Shown here piece after piece: positions 6,177 through 12,372 of a stretch of 13,166 nucleotides of DNA (position 1 is the stretch's first letter; every line of letters starts with the position of its first letter). The position numbers and the translations under genes were made by a program. The stretch is from Candidatus Atribacter alterifermentans (GTDB lineage: Bacteria; Atribacterota; Atribacteria; Atribacterales; Atribacteraceae). The DNA lies in NCBI GenBank assembly GCA_012517635.1, contig JAAYUP010000183.1, forward strand, positions 1-13,166, read 5' to 3'. Below the pieces are notes generated by a model, which was not told the DNA's origin, made no database searches, and saw nothing but the letters and a program-made list of their open reading frames with translations.

Positions 6177-7081
6177 ATCTGCTTCACTCGAATTCCTTGA
6201 CTCTCCCAATTGACTTTTTTTATAATTAAATCCCTTGTCCCTTTTTGAGCAAACAGTTCTCTAATCTGCGCTTCATCGAAGGAGGTGATCGGTTCCCGAA
6301 GCATCAAGAGAATCGTCGAACCCGAACCACTAATCACCGCCTCACCTTTCTCTGTTTGATGTAAATATTCTCGAACTTCAAAAAAACCCGGTATTTTTTG
6401 CCCACGAAATGGTTGATGAATAGCGTCATCCAGAGCAGTAAAAAACCCCTCCCGATCTTGACGACATACGGCTCCTATCAAGTAGGCTATTCGGGACAAA
6501 TTAAAGATGACATTTTCCCGTGAATACTCTGAAGGAAGAATTTTTCTCATTTCCTCGGTTGAGAGAGTATATCCTGGAATGCAAGCAATGAGATGAATAC
6601 TATCAAAAAATGGAAATTTTTGATAGTAAATTTGTTTATTATTTTTCATCGCAACTGTTAAGCCGCCAACTATAGCTGGAATAACATTATCGGGATGCCC
6701 TTCGATTTGAGTGGCAAAATGAATCATATCCTGTATCGAAAGTACCCTCCCATTCAACTCATTCACAGTGACGACGGCTGCGGTAATACATGCCGCACTA
6801 CTCCCTAACCCTCGGCAAACTGGTATCTGGTTGATAGCTTCAACTTCTAAACCTTGTTCGGGAAAATTCTTTATTTTTGTTATCTTTTTTACGGTTTTGA
6901 AAAAGAGATTCCGGTCGTCTTCAGGGAGGTAATGTTCCCCTTCACCTCGATTGCGAATGAGATACTGATTCTTCCTTAATGGTTGGACGCGTACGGTATA
7001 AAATAGGTCCAAGGCCATTCCTAAGACATCAAAACCACATCCCAAGTTGGCAGTCGTTGCCGGTACGCTGACTTCAATCAT
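6173..7081 (-). CDS. thrB: homoserine kinase (GHMP family)
   Basis: Phosphorylates L-homoserine with ATP to give O-phosphohomoserine, the substrate of the adjacent threonine synthase; cytoplasmic. The 302-residue product shows the family motifs: PATTANLGCGFDVLGMAL (7-24), the ATP-binding loop RGLGSSAACITAA (90-102), EGHPDNVIPAIVGG (127-140), and the C-terminal ISGSGSTILLM (250-260). ATG 7081 is chosen since the protein then begins MIEVSVPATTANLG as in the family and GGGAGA lies five bases upstream; the open frame up to 7171 belongs to thrC. It overlaps thrC by 8 nt and lysC by 4 nt, which suggests coupled translation. Confidence 0.95.
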   Translation of the reverse strand: MIEVSVPATTANLGCGFDVLGMALDLFYTVRVQPLRKNQYLIRNRGEGEHYLPEDDRNLFFKTVKKITKIKNFPEQGLEVEAINQIPVCRGLGSSAACITAAVVTVNELNGRVLSIQDMIHFATQIEGHPDNVIPAIVGGLTVAMKNNKQIYYQKFPFFDSIHLIACIPGYTLSTEEMRKILPSEYSRENVIFNLSRIAYLIGAVCRQDREGFFTALDDAIHQPFRGQKIPGFFEVREYLHQTEKGEAVISGSGSTILLMLREPITSFDEAQIRELFAQKGTRDLIIKKVNWESQGIRVKQI

Positions 7082-8153
7082 ACTTTTCTCCCGATAAATC
7101 AAGACGTTCAATGATTGTTTCTTCCGATGCTTCCAATTCTTCGATTCGATCCCGGCATTGTTCAATGGCAATATCTGGGTCTTTCAGTCCATGACCTGTG
7201 AGGATACAAACGACCGATTCTTTGCCCTGGAAAAATCCCTGCTGATTTTTTTTCAAAACACCGGCCAAAGAAGCTGCCGAAGCCGGTTCAACAAATATTC
7301 CCTCTTCTTCAGCTAACCTTCTCTGCGCTGTTAGAATTTCTTCGTCGGTTACTGCTTCTATACTTCCCCCTGATTCATCACGGGCATTGATTGCCCCTTT
7401 CCAACTGGCGGGATTTCCAATCCGGATTGCCGTAGCAACCGTATGAGGTTTCTCAACCGGTATCCCAGTTACTAAAGGACAGGAACCTTGAGCTTGAAAT
7501 CCAATCATTTTAGGAAGGATATTGATTTCTTTTCGGCTAAAAAGCTCTTTAAAACCTTTCCAATAGGCGGTTATATTCCCAGCATTTCCAACAGGCAATG
7601 CCAAATAATCTGGCACGCCTTTCATCCAATCAACGATCTCGAAAGCGGCGGTTTTTTGGCCTTCAATCCGAAAGGGATTAATGGAATTCACTAATGCTAC
7701 CGGATAATGTGAGGTTATGGAACGAACAATAGCCAAAGCCTCATCAAAATTTCCCTGAATCGCAATAACTCGTGCTCCATGCATCAAGGCTTGTGAGAGC
7801 TTTCCTAAGGCAATTTTTCCTTGAGGTATTAAAACGATGCATTCAATACCTGCCCGCCGTGCATACGCTGCCGCTGAAGCAGAAGTATTCCCAGTAGAAG
7901 CACACATAATTACTCTTTTCCCGTCTTCAACTGCCTTAGCAACTGCCACAACCATTCCTCGGTCTTTAAAAGAACCAGTTGGATTCATCCCTTCAAATTT
8001 AAAAAAGAGAGATTTTAATTTCAGCTGATAAATAATATGTTGAGACTGGATAAGTGGGGTATTTCCCTCCTGTAAAGTCAATTCCGGTGTCTGAGGAGTA
8101 ACCGGAAGATAGTCGGCAAAATGCGAAATAACACCAGACCAATACAAGCTCAT
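7074..8153 (-). CDS. thrC: threonine synthase (PLP-dependent)
   Basis: Converts O-phosphohomoserine to threonine and phosphate using pyridoxal phosphate; cytoplasmic. The 359-residue protein belongs to the short bacterial class. Motifs: LQEGNTPLI (27-35), the PLP-lysine segment NPTGSFKDRG (57-66, Lys63), ASTGNTSASAAAYA (85-98), the phosphate-binding loop PVGNAGN (187-193), GFQAQGSCP (218-226), EPASAASLAG (289-298) and LTGHGLKD (318-325). ATG 8153 fits the usual N-terminus; a purine-rich AAGGGGGC abuts it, closer than ideal. It is the first gene of thrC-thrB-lysC-asd. A 21-bp palindrome lies 22-42 nt upstream of the start and may regulate it. No T-box or lysine riboswitch is seen in the 150-nt leader. 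Confidence 0.95.
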   Translation of the reverse strand: MSLYWSGVISHFADYLPVTPQTPELTLQEGNTPLIQSQHIIYQLKLKSLFFKFEGMNPTGSFKDRGMVVAVAKAVEDGKRVIMCASTGNTSASAAAYARRAGIECIVLIPQGKIALGKLSQALMHGARVIAIQGNFDEALAIVRSITSHYPVALVNSINPFRIEGQKTAAFEIVDWMKGVPDYLALPVGNAGNITAYWKGFKELFSRKEINILPKMIGFQAQGSCPLVTGIPVEKPHTVATAIRIGNPASWKGAINARDESGGSIEAVTDEEILTAQRRLAEEEGIFVEPASAASLAGVLKKNQQGFFQGKESVVCILTGHGLKDPDIAIEQCRDRIEELEASEETIIERLDLSGEKYD

Positions 8154-8174
8154 GCCCCCTTGATCATAAAATAA

Positions 8175-8195
8175 TTGTGATAAAGAATATCACAA
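8175..8195. promoter_or_regulatory. 21-bp palindrome upstream of thrC, candidate operator
   Basis: TTGTGATA (8175-8182), a 5-nt spacer AAGAA and TATCACAA (8188-8195) form a perfect 8-5-8 inverted repeat between the divergent thrC and rrf2-type genes. The half-sites resemble CRP/FNR-family sites (TGTGA, TCACA), but the 9-nt spacing between those pentamers is longer than the 6 nt of CRP. It lies nearer to thrC, so repression or activation of the thr operon is the simplest reading. The symmetry is certain; the regulator is unknown. Confidence 0.5.
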
Positions 8196-8256
8196 AAATC
8201 CTTTATTTGTAATATCCTCATATTTTTCACCAAGTTTTTCTTTGAAATTGATTTCA

Positions 8257-8285
8257 TTGACAGAATCGATCAAAAATCATACTAT
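8257..8285 (+). promoter_or_regulatory. promoter of the rrf2-type/MFS operon
   Basis: A perfect -35 TTGACA (8257-8262), a 17-nt spacer and TACTAT (8280-8285, four of six matches to TATAAT). Transcription would start near 8292, giving a short leader before the regulator gene. The -10 element is overlapped by the inverted repeat at 8269-8291. Confidence 0.65.
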
Positions 8286-8291
8286 TTTGAT
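8269..8291. promoter_or_regulatory. inverted repeat over the -10 box, candidate autoregulatory operator
   Basis: ATCAAAA (8269-8275) and TTTTGAT (8285-8291) are perfect inverted half-sites separated by 9 nt, and they span the spacer and -10 box of the rrf2-type promoter. Rrf2 regulators such as IscR and NsrR commonly repress their own promoters from sites like this. Assignment to the adjacent regulator is inferred from position only. Confidence 0.5.
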
Positions 8292-8318
8292 ATCCTTAGA
8301 AAGGTAGTGTGCTATCTC

Positions 8319-8753
8319 ATGAAAATTTCAACACGATCTCGTTACGGATTACGATTATTAGTGGATTTAGCCGAACATTCAGGGAAAGATCCCGTTAAGT
8401 TAAAAGATATTTCTCAACGCCAGGGCATTTCCCTCAATTACCTTCGGCAGCTCATCATGCCCCTGGAATCAAATAACATCGTTCGAAGTATCCGTGGAAA
8501 CCGAGGTGGATATCTCTTAGGGAAAAAACCCGAAGAAATTAACCTACTGAATATCATGAACCTGTTAGAAGGTCCAATCGATTTAGTCGAATGTGTTCAT
8601 AATAAGAACCTCTGTCCAAAATCGAATTCTTGCCCAACCCGAAAAGTATGGGTGGACATTTCGGAAAAAATGGAACAATCACTCGCCCATAAAAGCTTAA
8701 AAGATTTATTAGAAAATAATGAACTTTCAACTCAATATCGGATAGGGGGTTAA
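8319..8753 (+). CDS. Rrf2-family (IscR-like) Fe-S transcription regulator
   Basis: A DNA-binding repressor or activator of the Rrf2 family. The N-terminus MKISTRSRYGLRLLVDLA is the classical start, followed by a winged helix-turn-helix at about 25-65 (ISQRQGISLNYLRQLI recognition region, then RSIRGNRGGYLL wing). Three cysteines, Cys92, Cys99 and Cys105 (spacing C-x6-C-x5-C), match the positions of the cluster ligands in IscR (92, 98, 104), so it likely binds an Fe-S cluster and senses iron-sulfur supply, oxygen or NO. An in-frame GTG at 8307 would add four residues, but ATG 8319 gives the conserved N-terminus; neither has an ideally spaced ribosome binding site. It is co-directional with and 6 nt from the MFS gene, and is preceded by its own promoter and operator-like repeat. 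Confidence 0.9.
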   Translation: MKISTRSRYGLRLLVDLAEHSGKDPVKLKDISQRQGISLNYLRQLIMPLESNNIVRSIRGNRGGYLLGKKPEEINLLNIMNLLEGPIDLVECVHNKNLCPKSNSCPTRKVWVDISEKMEQSLAHKSLKDLLENNELSTQYRIGG

Positions 8754-8759
8754 AACAGA

Positions 8760-9938
8760 TTGTCTAAAAATTACTTACTGGTCCCATTCTTTTTCACTCT
8801 CATTATTATTGGCTTGGGGCTCTCCGGAATCGGGTCGGTCGTCCCCGAAATGACCAAACAGTTTGGAGTCACCTCAGCCGTGATGGGACGGGTATTTCTG
8901 TTTCATGGATTAGGGTATTTCATTTCAATCATGATCGCTGGTTTTTTAGGTGACATTATGCAAAAATCTTTCCTACTCCGCTTGGGATTGTTGATCAGCG
9001 CTTTAGGATTTGCCGGAATCGCTTCTTTTCAAGGTTTTTCACCAGTCATCCTCAGCTTCATGGCTATGGGTATAGGGCTCGGTTTTGTGGACTGTATGGT
9101 TAACCCAATTTTAACCGAAATTTTTACTAAAAATCCCGGCACTATTCTCAACGTTGTCCATGCTTTCTACGGCCTGGGGTCCCTATCTGCTCCTCGACTC
9201 TACGTTTTTTTAAGTCAACGACAATATAATTGGCAGAATTTTTATACAGTGGTCACGGTTATCACTGGAGTGGTTTTTATTCTGTTTCTCTTTCCCTTTC
9301 TCCCTAAAAGTCAGGGGAAAATAGGATTTCGAAATATTTTAAAAATTTTTCGCTATCGGGCCTTTTGGTTCATGGGTGCCATCACCATGTTCTACTCCGG
9401 AGGAGTAACTATCTTAAACGGATGGTTAGTATCTTATTTTAAAGAAAAAGGACTATCAGTCCCAGTTGGGGCGGTTTACTTATCCTTTTTTTGGCTGGGG
9501 CTCATGGTTGGTCGTTTTGTCCTTTCCTCGATGGTTGATCGAATCGGACACCTCCGTATGATCCAACTCAATACCATTGGAGGAATTCTTTTTGTGGCTT
9601 TAACTTTAAGCCTTCCCATATCGGCTAATCTCACTCCCACCCTTCTCTTTTTAACCGGTTTTATGCTTTCAACAATTATACCGACTACTTTGGCCTATGC
9701 AGTGGTTAATTATCCAGAAACTGCTTCAACCGCTTCTGGATGGGTCTTAACCAATAATGGTATTGCGACGCTTTTTTTCCCATGGCTTGGAGGGATACTG
9801 GCCTCTTTTACCAGCTTTCGAGCCACTTTGTTGATGGTGCCGATTTTGCTCATCATTATGCTTTCTTTTCAATGGCTCTTAGCTGGAGAAATCAAAAAAG
9901 TTCAGAAATCCCAAGCCAAAACTACTCTAAGTGGCTAA
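8760..9938 (+). CDS. MFS transporter, substrate unknown
   Basis: A 392-residue inner-membrane secondary transporter with about twelve predicted helices and a cytoplasmic loop near 183-200. Features of the major facilitator superfamily include a loop 2-3 motif GFLGDIMQKS (61-70) and its second-half counterpart MVDRIGHLR (258-266). HAFYGLGSLSAP (134-145) resembles the segment found in FucP-like sugar permeases, which hints at but does not prove a sugar substrate. The start is TTG 8760, supported by AGGGGG at 8744-8749 about ten bases upstream; no ATG gives a plausible N-terminus. It shares an operon with the Rrf2-type regulator. Its TAA overlaps the stop codon of the convergent GXGXG gene, with no terminator hairpin between them. 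Confidence 0.85.
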   Translation: MSKNYLLVPFFFTLIIIGLGLSGIGSVVPEMTKQFGVTSAVMGRVFLFHGLGYFISIMIAGFLGDIMQKSFLLRLGLLISALGFAGIASFQGFSPVILSFMAMGIGLGFVDCMVNPILTEIFTKNPGTILNVVHAFYGLGSLSAPRLYVFLSQRQYNWQNFYTVVTVITGVVFILFLFPFLPKSQGKIGFRNILKIFRYRAFWFMGAITMFYSGGVTILNGWLVSYFKEKGLSVPVGAVYLSFFWLGLMVGRFVLSSMVDRIGHLRMIQLNTIGGILFVALTLSLPISANLTPTLLFLTGFMLSTIIPTTLAYAVVNYPETASTASGWVLTNNGIATLFFPWLGGILASFTSFRATLLMVPILLIIMLSFQWLLAGEIKKVQKSQAKTTLSG

Positions 9939-10672
9939 TAGGCGTAGACCCTGCCGTAAGGGCGTGTGGTGGTTGGAAAAACTTTAACGAAGTCATCGCG
10001 TTTTAACTTGGGAATTTCTAAGTTAAGGTCGGCAGAAAATTCTTGAAGGTACAAAGTGATTTCGTCAAAATCTTCGGGGGTCGGTTTTTCAATACCGATT
10101 CCCGGACCGGCTTGCTCCGGTAGAAAGCGTCCACGAATAAACAACTTTCCTCCATGCATTCCCGAAGCAATGAATTTCCCTACTGGGGAACAACTTGAAT
10201 CGTAACCCAAACCTAATACTACAATTAAACCACCGGCCATATACTCACCAAGAAAATCACGGCTCGAGCCACCGATCATAATAACCGGATAGTCATTTAG
10301 ATACGATTTCATATGAATTCCCACTCGATAACCAACATCCCCTTTGACCCAAATCTTCCCACCTCTCATGGCATAGCCTGCAATGTCACGAATATCACCT
10401 TCAACAATAATTTTCCCTGAGTTCATAGTATTTCCTACTCCATCCTGAGCGTTCCCGTGAACCAGAAGCGTCGCTCCATCCATAAACATACCTAAATCAT
10501 CACCCGGAACACCATTCACTTCGATCAGTCCTTCACCAGATAAGGATCGTCCGATATAGCGCTGTCCATTCACACCGTGGAGAGAGAGGTTGCGTATTCC
10601 CTCCTTCCACTTTTTTTCGATTTCTTCATTCACCTCTCGGTAATGACGCCCTTGACAAGGTATGATCATCAT
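9935..10672 (-). CDS. glutamate synthase GXGXG-domain subunit
   Basis: A stand-alone version of the C-terminal beta-helix domain of glutamate synthase GltB, here 245 residues. Repeated glycine turns build the right-handed helix: GRSLSGEGLIEVNG (41-54), GDDLGMFMDGATLLVHG (57-73), DGVGNTMNSGKIIVEG (77-92), DIAGYAMRGGKIWVKGD (97-112), GIHMKSYLNDYPVIMIGG (118-135), GEYMAGGLIVVLG (142-154) and GMHGGKLFIRG (171-181). The domain is mainly structural and supports the synthase active sites. In split enzymes of Thermotogae and archaea it is likewise a separate polypeptide. ATG 10672 overlaps the oxidoreductase stop by 4 nt; the second ATG, one codon on, is equally possible. It is the last gene of this operon. 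A related domain exists in N-methylglutamate synthase, so context decides the call. Confidence 0.88.
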   Translation of the reverse strand: MMIIPCQGRHYREVNEEIEKKWKEGIRNLSLHGVNGQRYIGRSLSGEGLIEVNGVPGDDLGMFMDGATLLVHGNAQDGVGNTMNSGKIIVEGDIRDIAGYAMRGGKIWVKGDVGYRVGIHMKSYLNDYPVIMIGGSSRDFLGEYMAGGLIVVLGLGYDSSCSPVGKFIASGMHGGKLFIRGRFLPEQAGPGIGIEKPTPEDFDEITLYLQEFSADLNLEIPKLKRDDFVKVFPTTTRPYGRVYAY

Positions 10673-11943
10673 ACTTCAATACCGGCTCCTTTCACGAAGT
10701 GTTTGCGATATTGCGTTGGAAGATTGATCAAACCAAAATTGGGTTCCAGCAATTTTTCATAAAAAGCCTGTACCGGTAGTTTTTGCCGCATGAGGTTGAT
10801 ATAAATACCCGACTTTTCAATATCTCCAATAAAAATTACTCCAATGATACAATTATCTTTGATAACTAACTTCTTATAATTTTCCCGATCTTTCCTAATG
10901 ATTATTTCACAATTGTCATCCAATGGATTTACGATTCCCGCTGAAACCAACGCCTTCTCGCCAACTTCAACTGCATTCATAGGTAAGCTCCCCGGATAGG
11001 AAACCACTCGCCCTGACATATTCCATCCGGCAATGCGCCCTTGATTGACCGCTTCGGGCCAAATCGCTACCACATTCCTTTCCCCGGTTAATAAATGACG
11101 TGTTTCTGCAACATCGCCAGCCGCATAAATACCTGAGCAAGAAGATTCTTGAAATTCATCAACCACAATTCCTCGGTTCATTTCAATGCCCGAGGAGCGA
11201 AGCCAATCAACGTTAGGACGAACCCCAATAGCAATAATGGCTATGTCGGCGGGAATTCGGCGCCCACTTTTTAAAAGAACATCGCTCAAAATTCCTTTTT
11301 CTTCTTCAAAGGAAACAATGGTATCTTCTTTGATGATATGAACTCCTGAACGAAGGAGCGATTTTTCTAAATAATAAGACCCTTCTTCATCCAACATGTT
11401 TTGTAGAAGCCGTGGGGCTAATTCGATTAAAGTAATATTTTTATTCATGTTCATCATGGCTTCACAGGTTTTTAGGCCGATAAATCCACCACCAAGAATC
11501 ACAATATTCTTAACCGAATTTTTATGCATGAAAGTAGCAATATTTTCCATGTCCTTTTGCCGAGTAAAGGTAAAAATTCCTAAATGTTCGCCGCCAGATA
11601 TCTCGGGAATGATAGGAACCCCTCCCGAAGCAATGAGTGCTTTTTCAAAGGAAATTTCGGTTCCATCAGTCAGAAAAGCCAATTTTCGTCTTGGGTCCAA
11701 TCGCTCTACTCTTGCCTCATAGCCGATCTGCATCCTCGTTAATTCTTCAACTTTTCCCTGATAAGCAATAGAGTCGACGGTTCTCCCCAAACCATAAGTG
11801 ATTAAAGGTCTTGAGTAACAGGTTTTTTCATCAGAAACCGCCTGGATAAAACCAACCGAATCATTCTCACGAATACTTTGAATACACCACCAAGAAGCGA
11901 CCGAATAACCAATGACGAAATAATCAGTTTCAAGTTTCTTCAT
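10669..11943 (-). CDS. FAD/NAD(P)-dependent oxidoreductase of split glutamate synthase
   Basis: A 424-residue pyridine nucleotide-disulphide oxidoreductase-type flavoprotein, expected to pass electrons from NAD(P)H through the neighbouring ferredoxin to the synthase. The NAD(P)H-binding loop VILGGGFIGLKTCEAM (148-163) and the second FAD motif GIYAAGDVAE (271-280) are intact, as are YSRPLITYGLG (43-53) and AIGVRPNVD (238-246). The N-terminal FAD loop is unusual: VIGYSVASWW (10-19) has Ser where the third glycine (or alanine) of GxGxxG is normally found. There is no redox-active CxxxxC pair, as in NADH oxidase or nitrite reductase-like relatives. ATG 11943 overlaps the ferredoxin stop by 14 nt, with GAGG nine bases upstream. 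The gene order ferredoxin-oxidoreductase-GXGXG supports glutamate synthase; other electron-transfer roles remain possible. Confidence 0.85.
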   Translation of the reverse strand: MKKLETDYFVIGYSVASWWCIQSIRENDSVGFIQAVSDEKTCYSRPLITYGLGRTVDSIAYQGKVEELTRMQIGYEARVERLDPRRKLAFLTDGTEISFEKALIASGGVPIIPEISGGEHLGIFTFTRQKDMENIATFMHKNSVKNIVILGGGFIGLKTCEAMMNMNKNITLIELAPRLLQNMLDEEGSYYLEKSLLRSGVHIIKEDTIVSFEEEKGILSDVLLKSGRRIPADIAIIAIGVRPNVDWLRSSGIEMNRGIVVDEFQESSCSGIYAAGDVAETRHLLTGERNVVAIWPEAVNQGRIAGWNMSGRVVSYPGSLPMNAVEVGEKALVSAGIVNPLDDNCEIIIRKDRENYKKLVIKDNCIIGVIFIGDIEKSGIYINLMRQKLPVQAFYEKLLEPNFGLINLPTQYRKHFVKGAGIEV

Positions 11944-12370
11944 AGCTTAAAGCCTCATTCGGACAATTGGCAACACAAGCTGGTTCGCCATCGTTTCCAC
12001 ACAGATCACATTTACTCGCAATTCTCCGTTCTTTTTTCTCTCTTTGAATGACTCCAAACGGACAGCTCATAATACACATCCAGCACCCGACACATTTCTT
12101 TTCATCACAAATAACTGCTCCACTCTTTTCATCCCGATGCATGGCTCCAGTTAAGCAGTTCTCAATACAAGTTGCATCCTCACAATGGCGGCACTGAAGA
12201 GCGAAAGAAAGATATCCCTCTTCTTCGACATGAACTCGAGAAACCGGCCGAGGGTATTCTTCTCGAAAAGCTTTTATAATTTTGCCAGAACTTGAATGCC
12301 TGACTAAGCATTGAATTTCACAAAGTCGACAACCAATACAGTATTCCTCATGGATGACAATCTTTTTCAT
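11930..12370 (-). CDS. four-cluster ferredoxin subunit of split glutamate synthase
   Basis: A 146-residue iron-sulfur protein of the HycB/DmsB type with sixteen cysteines in four groups: 11, 14, 17, 21; 60, 63, 68, 72; 93, 96, 99, 103; and 121, 124, 132, 136. This predicts four [4Fe-4S] clusters forming an electron wire between the flavoprotein and the synthase domain. There is no signal peptide, so it is cytoplasmic. ATG 12370 is chosen, two bases after the synthase-domain stop and behind GGGTGG; an in-frame GTG at 12379 would add three residues and overlap that gene. Ferredoxins of this type can serve other oxidoreductases, but its location between the synthase domain and the flavoprotein makes this role likely. 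Confidence 0.88.
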   Translation of the reverse strand: MKKIVIHEEYCIGCRLCEIQCLVRHSSSGKIIKAFREEYPRPVSRVHVEEEGYLSFALQCRHCEDATCIENCLTGAMHRDEKSGAVICDEKKCVGCWMCIMSCPFGVIQREKKERRIASKCDLCGNDGEPACVANCPNEALSYEET

Positions 12371-12372
12371 CG

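Noticed and set aside
8175..8195. Reading the palindrome as a true CRP site
   Set aside because: The TGTGA and TCACA pentamers are 9 nt apart instead of 6, so it does not fit the CRP consensus.
8154..8306. A T-box or lysine riboswitch before the thr operon
   Set aside because: The gap is only about 150 nt and shows no T-box core sequence, antiterminator or riboswitch-like fold; simple palindromes and a promoter explain it better.
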